From Erythrophleum ivorense (taxonomy: Eukaryota > Streptophyta > Magnoliopsida > Fabales > Fabaceae): DNA of 64,000 nt. Below, piece by piece: positions 36,324 through 48,196 of this stretch (position 1 is the stretch's first letter; every line of letters begins with the position of its first letter). Made by a program: the position numbers and the translations under genes. A model generated the notes under the pieces. The model was not told where the DNA came from and ran no database searches. It worked only from the letters and a program-made list of their open reading frames with translations. Location of the stretch: contig JAIUCV010000567.1 of the NCBI GenBank assembly GCA_026724425.1, positions 248,001-312,000 on the forward strand. The letters are read 5' to 3'.

Positions 36324-37515
36324 TGTTAACTCTCATTATTTGAAGATATTTTGCACATTATAAGATGAATTTTGATAACTATATAATTTAATTTGAGAAA
36401 AAATAATTTATTTCATGTAAGACTTTATTATGAGTGTGTATAAATTATTTTGTCAATTTTGGATATTTTAAATAACAAGTTTTTATTTATAATTGAATTA
36501 AGAATTAATTTATGATAATTATTTTGTAGGGGTACAAAGTTGAGACTTAGTAGGAAATGTATTTTGATAAAGATTAAAATTTGGGAATCCTTTAAAAAAA
36601 AGGGCAATTTTGGAAGGGAAAGTTTAGCCCTCATCTGCCATTTATAGATAGGGAATGCCTAGAAATTAGAAAGGGCATGCCTTAACAAAAAGAAAGACTT
36701 TGAAAGTCGCCAACACCATTAGAGATTTTAAAAATCTTTCCTAAAGTTATTGCTGTTAATTTTGTTTTGTTTTTCTACTTTTTTTTCTGTTATGAATTTT
36801 TCTTAGAATTAGTTTTGATTACAAGTAGTTAAACCTTATAGATTTGGAGTTTAGATAGAAATTTTTATAGATAGTGTTTAAATTAGAATATTCATGTGAT
36901 CTATTTTTATTTTGATTAACTTATTATTCAATTTATTAATTATTTGCAAATTGTTGGCCACCTTTAATTCAAATCTATAGTAAGAAAGATTGAAAGTGAA
37001 TTACTATAACGAATTATCTGAATATTAAAATTAGGATTAGATTTTATAGTTTATAAGTAGGTGGGATTATAATTTATATGCATGTTAAACCACTACATGT
37101 AGGCATATATTAAGGTCCATAAAACTTAATAGGCTTGTGTTAGAGTATATGACCATGAAAGTAAGCGTAGGACTAGCATAAATATATGTGTTCTATCTTG
37201 AAAAGGAATTATATATGCATTAGGCAATCAACCATTAATTATAATAGAAATTAATTTTGAGTTACTATTTATTTATTCACGGGAAGTGAACACTGAAATT
37301 CTAATCTCCAAAGTTTTTTTAATTAATTTAGACAAGCCATTTAATTTCAATTAGGTTGTTCTTAAATCTTAGTTAATTAATTTGAATTTTTTATTTTTTA
37401 GATAATAAGAAATAATTAAAGAAAATTGATAATTGATTAACTTTTCTCATGAGATAATACTCTATTCATTCTTATAATATTGTGTCACCCATACCATTGT
37501 GAAAAACCACTAACA
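36324..37515 (+). repeat. 3' LTR of the Athila/Tat-like element
   Basis: Starts TGTTAACTCTCATTATTTG and ends AACCACTAACA. It aligns throughout with the two halves of the 5' LTR. The bases after it (AGTTTTTAG) resemble those after the 5' LTR, leaving open that the true LTR end is a few bases further or that a second internal segment once followed. Confidence 0.82.
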
Positions 37516-37565
37516 AGTTTTTAGTAGAAAATCACCATCACTTAACAAATAGCGTCTCATCTTGG

Positions 37566-37703
37566 CCATTTTAATATACAAGATTCATGTTAACTCAACC
37601 ATAGCAATGACTAAAGGGAGTGGGACATACCAGTAAATTAAGATTATTGGTTTGATGCCAGTGGCTAGGTTGAGTTGACATGAATTCTACATATTCAAAA
37701 TGG
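37566..37703. repeat. 138-bp foldback with about 40-bp arms
   Basis: The left arm (37,566-37,605) starts CCATTTTAATATACAAG and contains TTCATGTTAACTCAACC. The reverse complement of the right arm (37,664-37,703) starts CCATTTTGAATATGTAG and contains TTCATGTCAACTCAACC. It is a MITE-sized hairpin with no coding capacity. Confidence 0.65.
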
Positions 37704-37949
37704 TAAATCATGGAGTGAGTCAATAAATTTTCATGATCCTTGGTTAGAAAGTTGATAGAGACCAAGTGAATCTTTTAAAATTATAAAAACTTAATTATAA
37801 ATTATAAATTATAAAGATTGACTTAAAAATAGCCCCAAACTTTTAAAGCCAACAAAATATAAACCAATAACATATTATTCACTCAACGTATCAATCATAG
37901 TAAAATTAGCTCTCTAATTTCATATAGTTAAGTTTCGTTATAATTTTTG

Positions 37950-39495
37950 TGATAAAGTTTCAAATATATATAGTTTTTCTCATCTTTTTATGAAACTTAT
38001 CATAGTTGTTTTTAGGATATTTTAAGCTTTTATAAATAATTTTACTTAATCTTATCTAGCTTACAAATATTAGAAGAATTTAGATTTTAGTAGTTTTTGG
38101 TAATTTTTAGGTGTTTTTAATAAAGTCTACTAGGTTGCACTTTTGCTAAAGGTTATTAAAAGCTAAATCAACATTTGAAAGGATATAGAGTGTCAAAGGA
38201 AGCTTAGAACCTTAAGGATAACATGGCTATGATAGCTCAAATCATAGCTATAATGCATTATAGCTAATTAGAGCCCTAAATATGAGAGCATTGTAGCTAT
38301 AATGGCTTTCATCACAATTGCAATGTGTCAAATATCATAAAGCAATTTAGTCTTAGATTTTGAATTAATTAAGTTGGAGATTCACCCATTTTCAAGGAGG
38401 GAACTAGAGGGGGATGACTTTCTGCATAGTCTAGGGTTTTTTAGGCCTCTAGGGAGCTCTAGGTTGTATAGATGATAGAGAGACAAGGAGAATATAGCAA
38501 TAATATGTCATCTTTCGATATTCTTCTTAGTAATTCACATGAAGATTTCATTTTTGATGAGAAACTCTCCATCCTTCTTTACTCTTTTCCTTTGTATTTT
38601 GTTATTTGTATTTTTCATTTTTTTTAGTCTTACTTTAGGACTAGATAGATCTAATTGGATTGTATTATATTGGATGTTGATGACAATGTATTGTTATCTT
38701 AGTTCATTTATGGAATATATATTTGGATTTAATGTTTTTGTTTTTTTATTCATGATTATGTGTTTACAAGTATGATCTTATTGTCTTTAGGTTGTATTCT
38801 TGATCCAACATTATGGATGATGATGTAATTGAGTCTTGATATGATTACACTTAATTCAAGGTGATTATGTTAGGATGGCCGATGGTGAATATATATTGTT
38901 CATGGTACAACTAGTTTAGTGCGCAATAAATGTAGCTAGGACATTCGTATATGAATTCATCTAGTTCAAAGCACTGCAATTGTACCTGAATTCACTAATT
39001 GGTAATATATCTTATAAATAACTTAACTTAGGTTATTACTTGATTTAGGGTGCTTAGGTGAGATTAGGATTAAGATAGTTTGGTTGCTTGTTTCAAAGGT
39101 TGATTACTTTAGGAATTCACTAGTCATACTGAGTTGAGATAAAATATTAAGCTCTATATGTAAATGGCAATTGGTCAATGTTTTTCTAGTTCGCCTTTAA
39201 GTCTTTTCTTATTTTGAGTCTTTGGGTCTTTCTTGAGTCTTTTCTTATTTTTATTTCTTATCTTTTATTTGTTTGCATTTACCATTGGTTCCTTATAATT
39301 AGGGTGACCTATGGTACTAGGTTTTACACTATTCTACTAACCTTTATTATATGTACTAAATAATGACATTAATTAAAAATCTTTAGAATTATAAGTAATC
39401 AATTCTCTTGAGATTGATACTTAGACTCTTCTTCTGCTTTATTACTCGTACAACTAATGTACTTACTAACTCATATCTATAAGATAGTTGCACCA
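37950..39495 (+). repeat. Tat/Athila-type LTR remnant
   Basis: The segment begins near TGATAAAGTTTC and ends near AGTTGCACCA. Its 3' part contains text typical of this lineage's LTR ends, GAGATTGATACTTAGACTC followed by TACTCGTACAACTAATGTAC. What follows (TAGGTTGAGTTGCTTAAATT from 39,496) can be read as a decayed tRNA-Asp primer-binding site sharing the GTTGC core. No partner LTR is in the window. An open frame at 38,539-38,775 is inside the LTR and not a gene. Confidence 0.5.
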
Positions 39496-39515
39496 TTAGG
39501 TTGAGTTGCTTAAAT

Positions 39516-40530
39516 TAAAAATAGAACTAGCATTATTTGTAGGAATTAATACTAGTTACTTATAATAAAATTAATATTATGTAAATTTATTGAGTGATTG
39601 TGTTATTTTCATTTCATTTCATTTTATTTTTTTACAAGAAATCACACTTACACAAGGTCATAAAAGGAAAAAAAGTTACACAAGTTGAAATCAAACCCTT
39701 GATATTAAACTCACCTTAATCATAAATATTGATATTGGTGTTATATAATCTATAAGCTCATTAGCTCTATCTTATCTTTGGTTCTTGTTGTCCATCACTA
39801 TTAAGTTATATAACAAAACAAAGCTTTGAACCTAACATTCACATATGTTACCATTCTTACCGGCAAGTAAAGCTATTCATTTTGTGTCATCAAAGATTGA
39901 CTTAATTGGTATGATTGAGTTACATTAAATAAAGAGTTTTTAGATGGATTCTTGTTGGTAATTTTTCATTAATAGATATTCATAATTGCAGTGCACTTTG
40001 TTTTAGACCTTGAATAATTTACCTAATTTATAAAGTTTTAATGTATAAAAGGAAAATCATCATTTTGTGACAATAAACTTTCTAAAGGCATAAAAATTAC
40101 ACAACCAAGAGTAGTGTAGAAAGGACAAAAGCTAATGAACATGGGATTGGGCTAAAGACTACAATGCATTAAAGATGCAATTAAGCCAATGGATTTTCTC
40201 CTATCTAAGAGACAATTAGTTGGAGAGAGTAAGAGACATAGGGATAGGGTCCATCTACCCCTTTGTCTTTTTCTCTCTCTCTCGAAGTCCTCTTTTATGA
40301 TTTAACACTCTGAACTATTGAATAATTTTCATTGTATAAGTTATGCAAAAGTCTACTTCATATGACCTATCTTTGATAGAAACTATTAATAATTAGGAAT
40401 GAAACCAAATTAGAAAACTTGAATCCATTAGGAGAATTCTCTTTTCTGTTAAGCCCATTCACTTGCGTTCTTGTTCATCAATGAACCATCATTTTAATAT
40501 TTTTAGAACGTAAGAGGTAGTTTCCAAATG
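39516..40530. other. Non-coding spacer, possibly retroelement leader
   Basis: AT-rich; no protein family read on either strand. It may be internal sequence of the Tat-type remnant to its left, cut by the Tekay-like insertion at 40,531. Confidence 0.4.
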
Positions 40531-41778
40531 TGTAATACCCACTAAGAGAAATTTTAGAATTTCAATAATTAAAATTTAAAATAAGGAAAAAAATAAACTA
40601 TAGATCAATAAAAGAAAGAGAGAAAACCATAAAATTCTTAAAGCTTCTTTCCTCTCTCTATTTTCATGATTTTAGTCTTGTCCTCCCTTGTTCATCAAAA
40701 AATTACCTAGTTGCCTTGAAACTCTTCTTCCTGCCATGGCAAGCTTCTTGTGTGTTTTCTTATGCAACTGGTTTCAACTTTTTTACCTATCTTGTTTGAT
40801 GCTTCATTTGGTTAGGCACTTTGGCAAATCCTTGCTTTTTCTCCATCATGATTTTGCTTTGTTTTGACCACTACCATGAGTTGATTTTTAGCCTTTATTC
40901 TTCTAGCAATTTTTTGTGATGTGGATACCATTTTCATTCTTCCCTTAACCTATAGTAAGCATTGTCTTTCTTGTTGTTGATTACTCCAAAGAGACATAAT
41001 ATACATAGCTAATTCGTGCATTTTAATTTGGGTTTTGCTTTCTTTTCTTCTCCATTGCATATTCCTCAAGTGAGGGTAATTTTCCTTGCTTGCTTGCCTC
41101 TTTGCTTTAATATTTTTAGCTACTTGTTGACCCATTTATGATAATGTTTTCAACTCCTTTTTATCTTATTGGTTGTGGCTATGTTGAGTATTACTGGGTG
41201 GTTTGCTAATTAAGAGATTGGGAAAACTAGAACCATAACCAACTTTAGGTAAGGTTGCCTCTTTTACCATTAGATTTCTCATGGCTGACCTCAAGAAGAA
41301 ATTTTATTATTAATTATATGTTCTAATCAAATATAAGTTAAAATGGATAAATCTGAAGGTTCTTAATTGAGAGATTTTGGCTATAGTGAATTAGATAGAT
41401 TGTAAATCTTAAAGATATAACAAGGGCCTAAACCAAATATGCAAAAATACCAAAGGCAAATTCACCATTGGGCATGTTTGATGGGTAGTCTATATTATAA
41501 GACTAGAGGTAGTTAACTAGTAATTTAGGTTAACATTATTATTAATGGGTAGGGCTCAAGAAAGGTAGAGGACTAAAATAGGGAACCTATTTATTCAAAT
41601 CCATAATCTTGATATCTTGAAGAAGATTTCAATTCTTAAAGAACTAAATTAATTTATTGAAAAAACTCAATTAAATTATTAAAAGAAGCTAAAGGTAAGC
41701 AAAAGATTAACCACTATGATTTAAATGTTAAGATAGAATAATTATTAAAGTAGCTATGTAATGTGGGTAATGAAAATA

Positions 41779-41842
41779 AAGAAGAAGAAGAAGAAGAAGA
41801 AGAAGAACAATAACAACAACAACAACAACAACAACAATAATA
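41779..41842. repeat. (GAA)n(AAC)n microsatellite in the 5' LTR
   Basis: A GAA run passes into an AAC run. The same LTR position in the 3' copy (63,149-63,242) has a GAA run followed by a long TAA run and a short CAA run, so the array changed after insertion. Confidence 0.9.
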
Positions 41843-44800
41843 AGGAAGAAACACGAATGGCATTATGGGAAATTGAGGAAATTATGGTGCTTATTACAGG
41901 CAGCATTTGAACATTCTATTGGAAATGTGACAGTGTTTAATTAAGAAGCACCGATGAGTATTTGACAAGCATAGTAAATAGACTATAAAGTATGATATGT
42001 TTTTAATTCTCCTTTCTATTTTTACTTCCTCTATTTCTTATTTGCATTCTTTGTGTCCATTAAGATGAACCTCATAAGTAGTGCCTCAATGTTTGTATAT
42101 TATTGTGATATTAAATCTTTCATACTATAGCATATAATGTGTGTTATATTGCTATGAGATGATGTGCAGACTTAAAGTATTATTTTTGGGAACTCAAACA
42201 AGGAGAAGTTTGCCCTAAAATGTTTTATGGTATTATTTCAATGTTGATTTTGAAATACTATACTATTAATTGTGAAATTTGCTTTTTGAATCACTTACAC
42301 TAAAAGATTTTTGGGTATGAATTATACATATTATATGATATATATACACACACACATATATTCGTATATAGATATACATATTCATATAAGGTAAGAATAC
42401 ACATAATACTGATTGCTAAAAATAATTTTGTTAGCCTTCAATATACCCTAGATATTATCATGTGATTTCTGTGACTGAACACTTGAAAGGTACTGAGCTG
42501 GATGCTCTTTGAATTATTTAGGGCCTATAAGGATAGTGGTAAATAGGGATAGTAATAGTAGTCCTACCTATAATTCCCATTTACAATGCTTTGAAACTTA
42601 ATATGTGGTTATTTACTCTCATGGACTGTGTGTCCACATTAGTACATATCTAAGATTTTAGAGTTTTGCACAAACTTTTTGAATGATGTGTTTTTGTTAA
42701 ATTGCTTTTAGTATAACCATCATTTTCTATTTAACATTAAACTTTGAAATGTTTAAATGTGATTTTACTTCTTTTGTCTATTTTATTTATTTTTCATAAC
42801 TATCCCATATTATTTTTTACATCTTAATTAGAATATTATATTCTTATATGTAGCTTGCATTTTATTTCATTAATAATATAATGAACCAATTTCCCATTAA
42901 CTCAAATTCTTTAACTTTTATTTATATTAACTATTTTATACATCTTTTTGTTTAAAAAAAATCACAAATTGAATCTTATAAAAATTATTGCATGTCTTTC
43001 CATGTTTAAAGTTGTATTATTTATTATTATATTTAAACATATTTTCATTTAGAAAAACTTTGAATCTATTCATCCTTTTTATTATCATGCTTTGTTTTCA
43101 TGTACTGAGCACTGTGGTTCATTCTTTTATTTACATTTGTAGATAATAAAGTCTTGCCCGATCCTTCTCCTTTAGCATAGGTAAATTGTCATTGTGGTGC
43201 AGCATTGTTTTGTATGAGCCTAGTTCTTTTGTATTCTTATATATGTATCATATTGTGAACTTCAAGTTTGGTTCCATAGAATTGTAGGCAAGATCCCCAT
43301 ACTCTATGTTATTTTGTATGTGTTGTTCATAAGAGTAGAGCTCTCTTATGTATTTAGTTAGTTGGCTATTTATAGAGAATTTGGGATGTCCCAAATACTT
43401 TGCTAAATTTTATACAAAAAGTTATGCATGACTTTTGATAGATTATATGTAAAAGTGAATTTTGAATGTGATCTAAGTAATGTAGATGAATGATTCCATA
43501 TTTTAAATGGAAGATGTTATTTAGTATGGTTTATGGCAGGTGTAAGAAATGTTTTAGTTATGTGTCATATAATATCTGATTTTCAAAAGCTAAATCAAAA
43601 CCTATATCCTAATAAAAGAAGACCTTAAGGTAAAACAAACTAAGGCTAATTGAGAGTAAAATGCTAATTAAAGCATATAGAAATATAGTTAAGAAACTAA
43701 GAATGGCTTGAAATAGAAGACAAAATAGCTAAACAAAATGAATTGAAAACCTAGTGGCAAAATTGTAATTTCAGAAAAAATTCCAGAAACATAAAGGAAA
43801 AGGTTTTAAGTGGCAAAATTGAGTTCACTAGTATTTTTAGAGGCTTAAAAAATTATAGGAACCATTAGAATAGTTAAAACCATTCTGGTATATAATTTAT
43901 GTCATCAGTTGACCTTAACTTTAACTGAATCATTTTGGATTGTTTTGAATTCCGTAAATTTAAAACAAAATGCTTTTAATAAACTAGAGTCTTAATTTTA
44001 TTATGAAATATATGGTTTCCAAAAAGAATTTGAAATGAGCTCAAATTGTGAAATTAAAGATTAAGGTTAAAATTGAAATTTTGAGAAGTTATAAAACCCT
44101 AGCTCCTTCTTATAAATAGCCACCTTCACCCTTTCTTCCTCATTTTGCCACCATAGACAACTCTAAATTAAAACCAAGGATGTGGAGAAGAACAGAAGGA
44201 AGAAGGAAGAACAAAGGCTATTTGAGGTAAGCAAATATAGAGAATTTGTATACGATGCTCTTTCATACTCTTTCTCCTCTTTCTTTATATAGTTTTGGTT
44301 TCATAAGGGAGTGAACTTTGTGGTTGAAACCTTAGAGGAAGAAGCTCCTTTAAGGAAACCAATTTCACCTAATTAATCTCCATTGAACATACTTTCATAT
44401 GGCGTACAGTTTAGGCTATGAAAACTTTATGTGCATGGAACCCTAGCCTCTCTCATTTTTGCCCAACATAAGGGGGGAAAGATAGGAACTTGAAGTTGAT
44501 AAAACCTTAGTTGAATTAGGGGTTTTGAAAGGTGAACATTAAGATCTTGCAATTAAAATCAAGTAAAAAGTTTTAAAATGCAAAATAGGCCACCTAGGAT
44601 TTTGTTTGCACCTTGAAATTTTTAGAATTTTAGGAAGATGGTTTAAGCCATATAAGGTCATATTTAAACTAGAAAAAGCCAAGGATAAGTCATATGCATC
44701 AAATTATCCAAGAGAAATGACAAAACTCCAAGGAACCCATACATATGGATAGGTTCACAGCCATGAGGGGGAATTAGTACCTAGGAAGAATTTTTAATGA

Positions 44801-45407
44801 TTCCAAAGTTATAAATGATATAGATATGAATTATAAATACTAAAAGAACTATTAGTTTGAATTTAGAAGCCTTATTTTAAAAGGTAAAAATATAAGGTTC
44901 AATTATGCCTAAATAAGTAACTTAATACTAGACTTCTTAAATTAAGTCTATGATGGCTTCAATGAGTTCTAATAAAGTCACATAAGTCATTTTAAGTAAG
45001 GTTTTAGAACTAAGAAATTGAATTGTGGAAGCTTCAATAGGTATTTAAATAGACTATATATACACCTAAAACCTTAACTTATACATGTAACACTTAAATG
45101 AGTACAAGTATAGTTCTATTGTTAATTTTGTGTTTCATTTGGTGTGTCTAGGCCAAGCAAGTGAGATTTCATTCAAGTGTGGGTTTAGAGCCTTGGAAGA
45201 GGGGAAAGAAACAAAAGAGAACTAATTGAAATTCTTAGATTAAGATAACTTTTCCTTCATTCTTGTATATGTATGCCTGGTTTACTTAAATGTCTTAAAT
45301 TGCTTGTATGTATTATTTGCAAATTATGTGTATTATTGATTGCTTGATAATTACATGCACTTGTATGATATTTGATTATATTTGAAATTGGTTTGACTTT
45401 TGAATGA

Positions 45408-45597
45408 ATGAGGTTATACCCAAAGTCTCTTGAAATTGGTGAGGTGAAACAAAAAGTCCTTAAATATGGATGAGACATGGCCAAAAGTCTCAATTTTGAG
45501 TGCAACTAAATCAAAATTCCCTAAAAAAAAAAGGTGAGGCTAAATCAAAAGTCCTTAACTATTGGGTGAGGTTAGACCAAAAGTCTCTAAAGCATGT
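45408..45597 (+). repeat. Degenerate roughly 31-bp tandem array in A2 (about 6 units)
   Basis: Best preserved of the four arrays. The unit GTGAGGCTAAATCAAAAGTC is clear at 45,534, with neighbours such as GTGAGGTTAGACCAAAAGTC. Confidence 0.8.
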
Positions 45598-46077
45598 ACT
45601 TACTCTTAATGGAACCATAGAATTCCTTATGTATGAATATAATTTTTTTTTTGGTTGTATGACATGCATGCTTGGATTTTGGATCTTAAGTGAGCCATAA
45701 ATGTATGCTTGAATGTTGGATTAGCTATTAGAATCTTTGAATGTCATTTTTTCCCTATTTCTACTAACCACAGTTAGGCGGCTCTCAAAGAAGTAAGAAT
45801 TATGATAAAAAAGCTTAAGGAAAGCTTCTTTGACAAATTAATCCATTTTTAAGACATATTCTTATATCTATAACTATGTATTATATATTTTGATGTATGA
45901 ATATTCCAACATACTTAAAAGTACTATCATATGACGTAAAAACCATTTAAGCATGGCAATATGTGATATTTTGTAATTTGACCCCTTGAGTTCTTGATTA
46001 TGTGTGTGTATAATGTAATATTCGATTTTTAGAAAACAAGAGAAAAAGTGAGAAACATAATGTATGATTTCTCTGTA

Positions 46078-46263
46078 AATGCATGAAATTTACCGAATTT
46101 AAAAGGAAGTCCTCCAAATAGAGTGATTTGAGGTCCAATAAAATTAGAATAATATTTTAGACCTTAAATATAAACACATGAAATTCATCGGATATAAAAA
46201 GAAGTCCTCCAAATAGAGTGATTTAAGGTCCAATAAAATTAGACTAATATTTTAGACCTTAAA
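46078..46263. repeat. Tandem duplication, period 95 bp, in LTR B
   Basis: The block GGAAGTCCTCCAAATAGAGT...TTTTAGACCTTAAAT occurs twice in succession with few changes. The corresponding part of C has one copy, so the duplication is specific to B in this window. Confidence 0.85.
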
Positions 46264-48026
46264 TAATGATGAGTCAAGGCTATAGGTGTCCTAAAACTAG
46301 AGTCAGAATAACTAGACAGATTTTAACGAAAATGCAGCGAAATGTAATAGCATTTTTATAATTTTGGAAAATTTTGAAATATTCACAGGAGGAATTTTTA
46401 AATGAAAATTTTGAGTTCTTAGGGGTTCTCAGAGGCCCTAAAAACCATGGAAAGCTGTGAGACAATTAAAACCCCTCTAGTATACGTTTTCTAAAGGCGG
46501 TGAGCCCAAACTTTGACCGATTTGTTCAAAAAGATTTTAGCTTCAAATTGAGTAACTCTAAAGGCATTTTATAAATTATAGAACCTAAATTTTATGATGA
46601 AAAAGACAGTTTTCAAAAAGAAAATAAAATGAACTAGAAACGAAAAAACCAAGAAAAGGGAACATAAATGGGATTTTCGAAAAGGAAGTTCAAGAAGCCT
46701 CCTTAAATACATGCCCCTCTTCTCTCCCTCACATGACCAACTTTGTTTCTACCTTAGAACAGAAGGAAGACCAGCTGGGAGTGGAGTCCAAGAATGGAGG
46801 AAAATGAAGAGGAAAAATTCAAGAAAAAGGTGAGAAAAGTGTAGAAATTCAAGCTTCTTCCTTTGGCAATTTGATTTCTCTTCTTCTCCTCCTTCTTCCC
46901 ATAGCTTTGGTACATGAATTGGTTCTATTTTGAGCTCAGACCAAAAAGGAGGAGTTCAAAATTGAGGAGGAGAGCTAGAGGAAAGGAAGAGCATTCGAGA
47001 AAGGCTTGAATTCAAGGTAAAATTGTTAGTTTCCATGCTTCCCTTCTCTTGTTCTTTCTTATGTGCATTTTGCCCTACATATGGTTAACCAAGAGGGAAT
47101 GGATTTTAGATAGAATCAAGGATGAAACCCATGAATTAGAGTGTAGGTAATAACATAGTGCAAAGAATTTCAAGAAAGAATCCATGAAATTCAAGTTTGT
47201 AAAGCTAAGGATTTAAGAACACAACTATAATTCTGTTTTGATACAAGAGTCCCTAGGCCAAAGTAAGTGTTTTTATAAGCTCCTAAGATTCCTATAACAC
47301 TTCCCACATGCATCTCCCATCAAGGAAAGCAAGACAACCTCTATTGGTGCCAAGGTGAGTATAAGTTCAACCAAGGGGAGACAAAGCACCAAGGAAGTGT
47401 TTTAATTTCTTCCAAACTTAGTTTTACATCATATATGATGGGAGAGTATAAGAGAAAGTCTTAGAAAAGTTTTAGAAGTCATGGATAATGAGATGGAGTT
47501 ATAGATTCCATATTATAGCATAATAAAATAACACCTAGTTAGGCTCTTTAGAATAAATATGTGATGATTCCAAGGAGTCTAAATAGAGTCAAGAGTCATA
47601 GATGAAAGGGAAGAATGGAGCCAAGATCAAGAATTCCCAAGGTTGCTTCATTAGGTGCCTTATGGAACTATAATTAGACTATTTGAGCAACCAAATTGTC
47701 CTAGTGTGTGAGTGATTTGGGTAAATGTTCCAAGCATATAATTGGATCCTATTTCATGTTCTTAGGCTAAAGGAAGCAAGCTCCACCTCTTCATAGATGT
47801 TTGGCTGAGGGAGGAGAAGGATTTTTAAAGGTTAAAGTATGCTTTTATATGCAAGATAACTCTCTTTTTTTTTCTCTCATGCATGAGTGGATGTTTATCT
47901 TGTCTTCATGTGTATATATGTTTTAAGCCATGAAAGATGTTTTAGTATGAATTTATATGCTATGGTACCATGATATTATGTTATGCACTTAAATGATTCT
48001 TTATAAATATATTTTGGTTTGCTTGA

Positions 48027-48196
48027 GTGTGGTTAAGCCAAAAGTCCCTTAACTAGGGTGAGGATAAGCCAAATGTCCCCAAGAATGGTTGAGACAAAAC
48101 TAAAAGTCTCATAAGAGTAAGGCTTAGTTAAAAGCCTCTAAGAAAATGGGTGAGGCAAGTCCAAAATCCCTCAAGAGAAGTGGGTGAGGCTAAATC
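48027..48196 (+). repeat. Degenerate roughly 31-bp tandem array in B (5-6 units)
   Basis: Units such as GGTGAGGATAAGCCAAATGT and GGTGAGGCAAGTCCAAAATC follow one another at about 30-33 bp spacing. Confidence 0.78.

Larger units (their letters stand above)
27910..37515 (+). mobile_element. Athila/Tat-like LTR retrotransposon lacking gag-pol
   Basis: The two LTRs start TGTTAACTYTCATTATTTGA: the 5' LTR at 27,910-32,294 (about 1,215 bp once inserted A1 is removed) and the 3' LTR at 36,324-37,515 (1,192 bp). They align along their length. Directly after the 5' LTR, 32,300-32,318 reads like a tRNA-Asp-type primer-binding site (TGGCGCCGTTGCC...) decayed by G-to-A and C-to-T changes into TAATACCTTTATC. 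Before the 3' LTR, GAGGACAAGCAAAATTTCAAG (36,291-36,311) matches the conserved text preceding the polypurine tract in Athila/Tat elements. The roughly 4-kb interior has no reverse transcriptase, integrase or gag motif, so this is a large non-autonomous derivative. No matching target duplication was found (left flank TTTAA, right flank AGTTT). Confidence 0.78.

Noticed and set aside
45408..48196. CRISPR-like regularly spaced repeats
   Set aside because: Units are degenerate, contiguous at about 31 bp, lack unique spacers, and sit in plant LTRs; they are tandem repeats.
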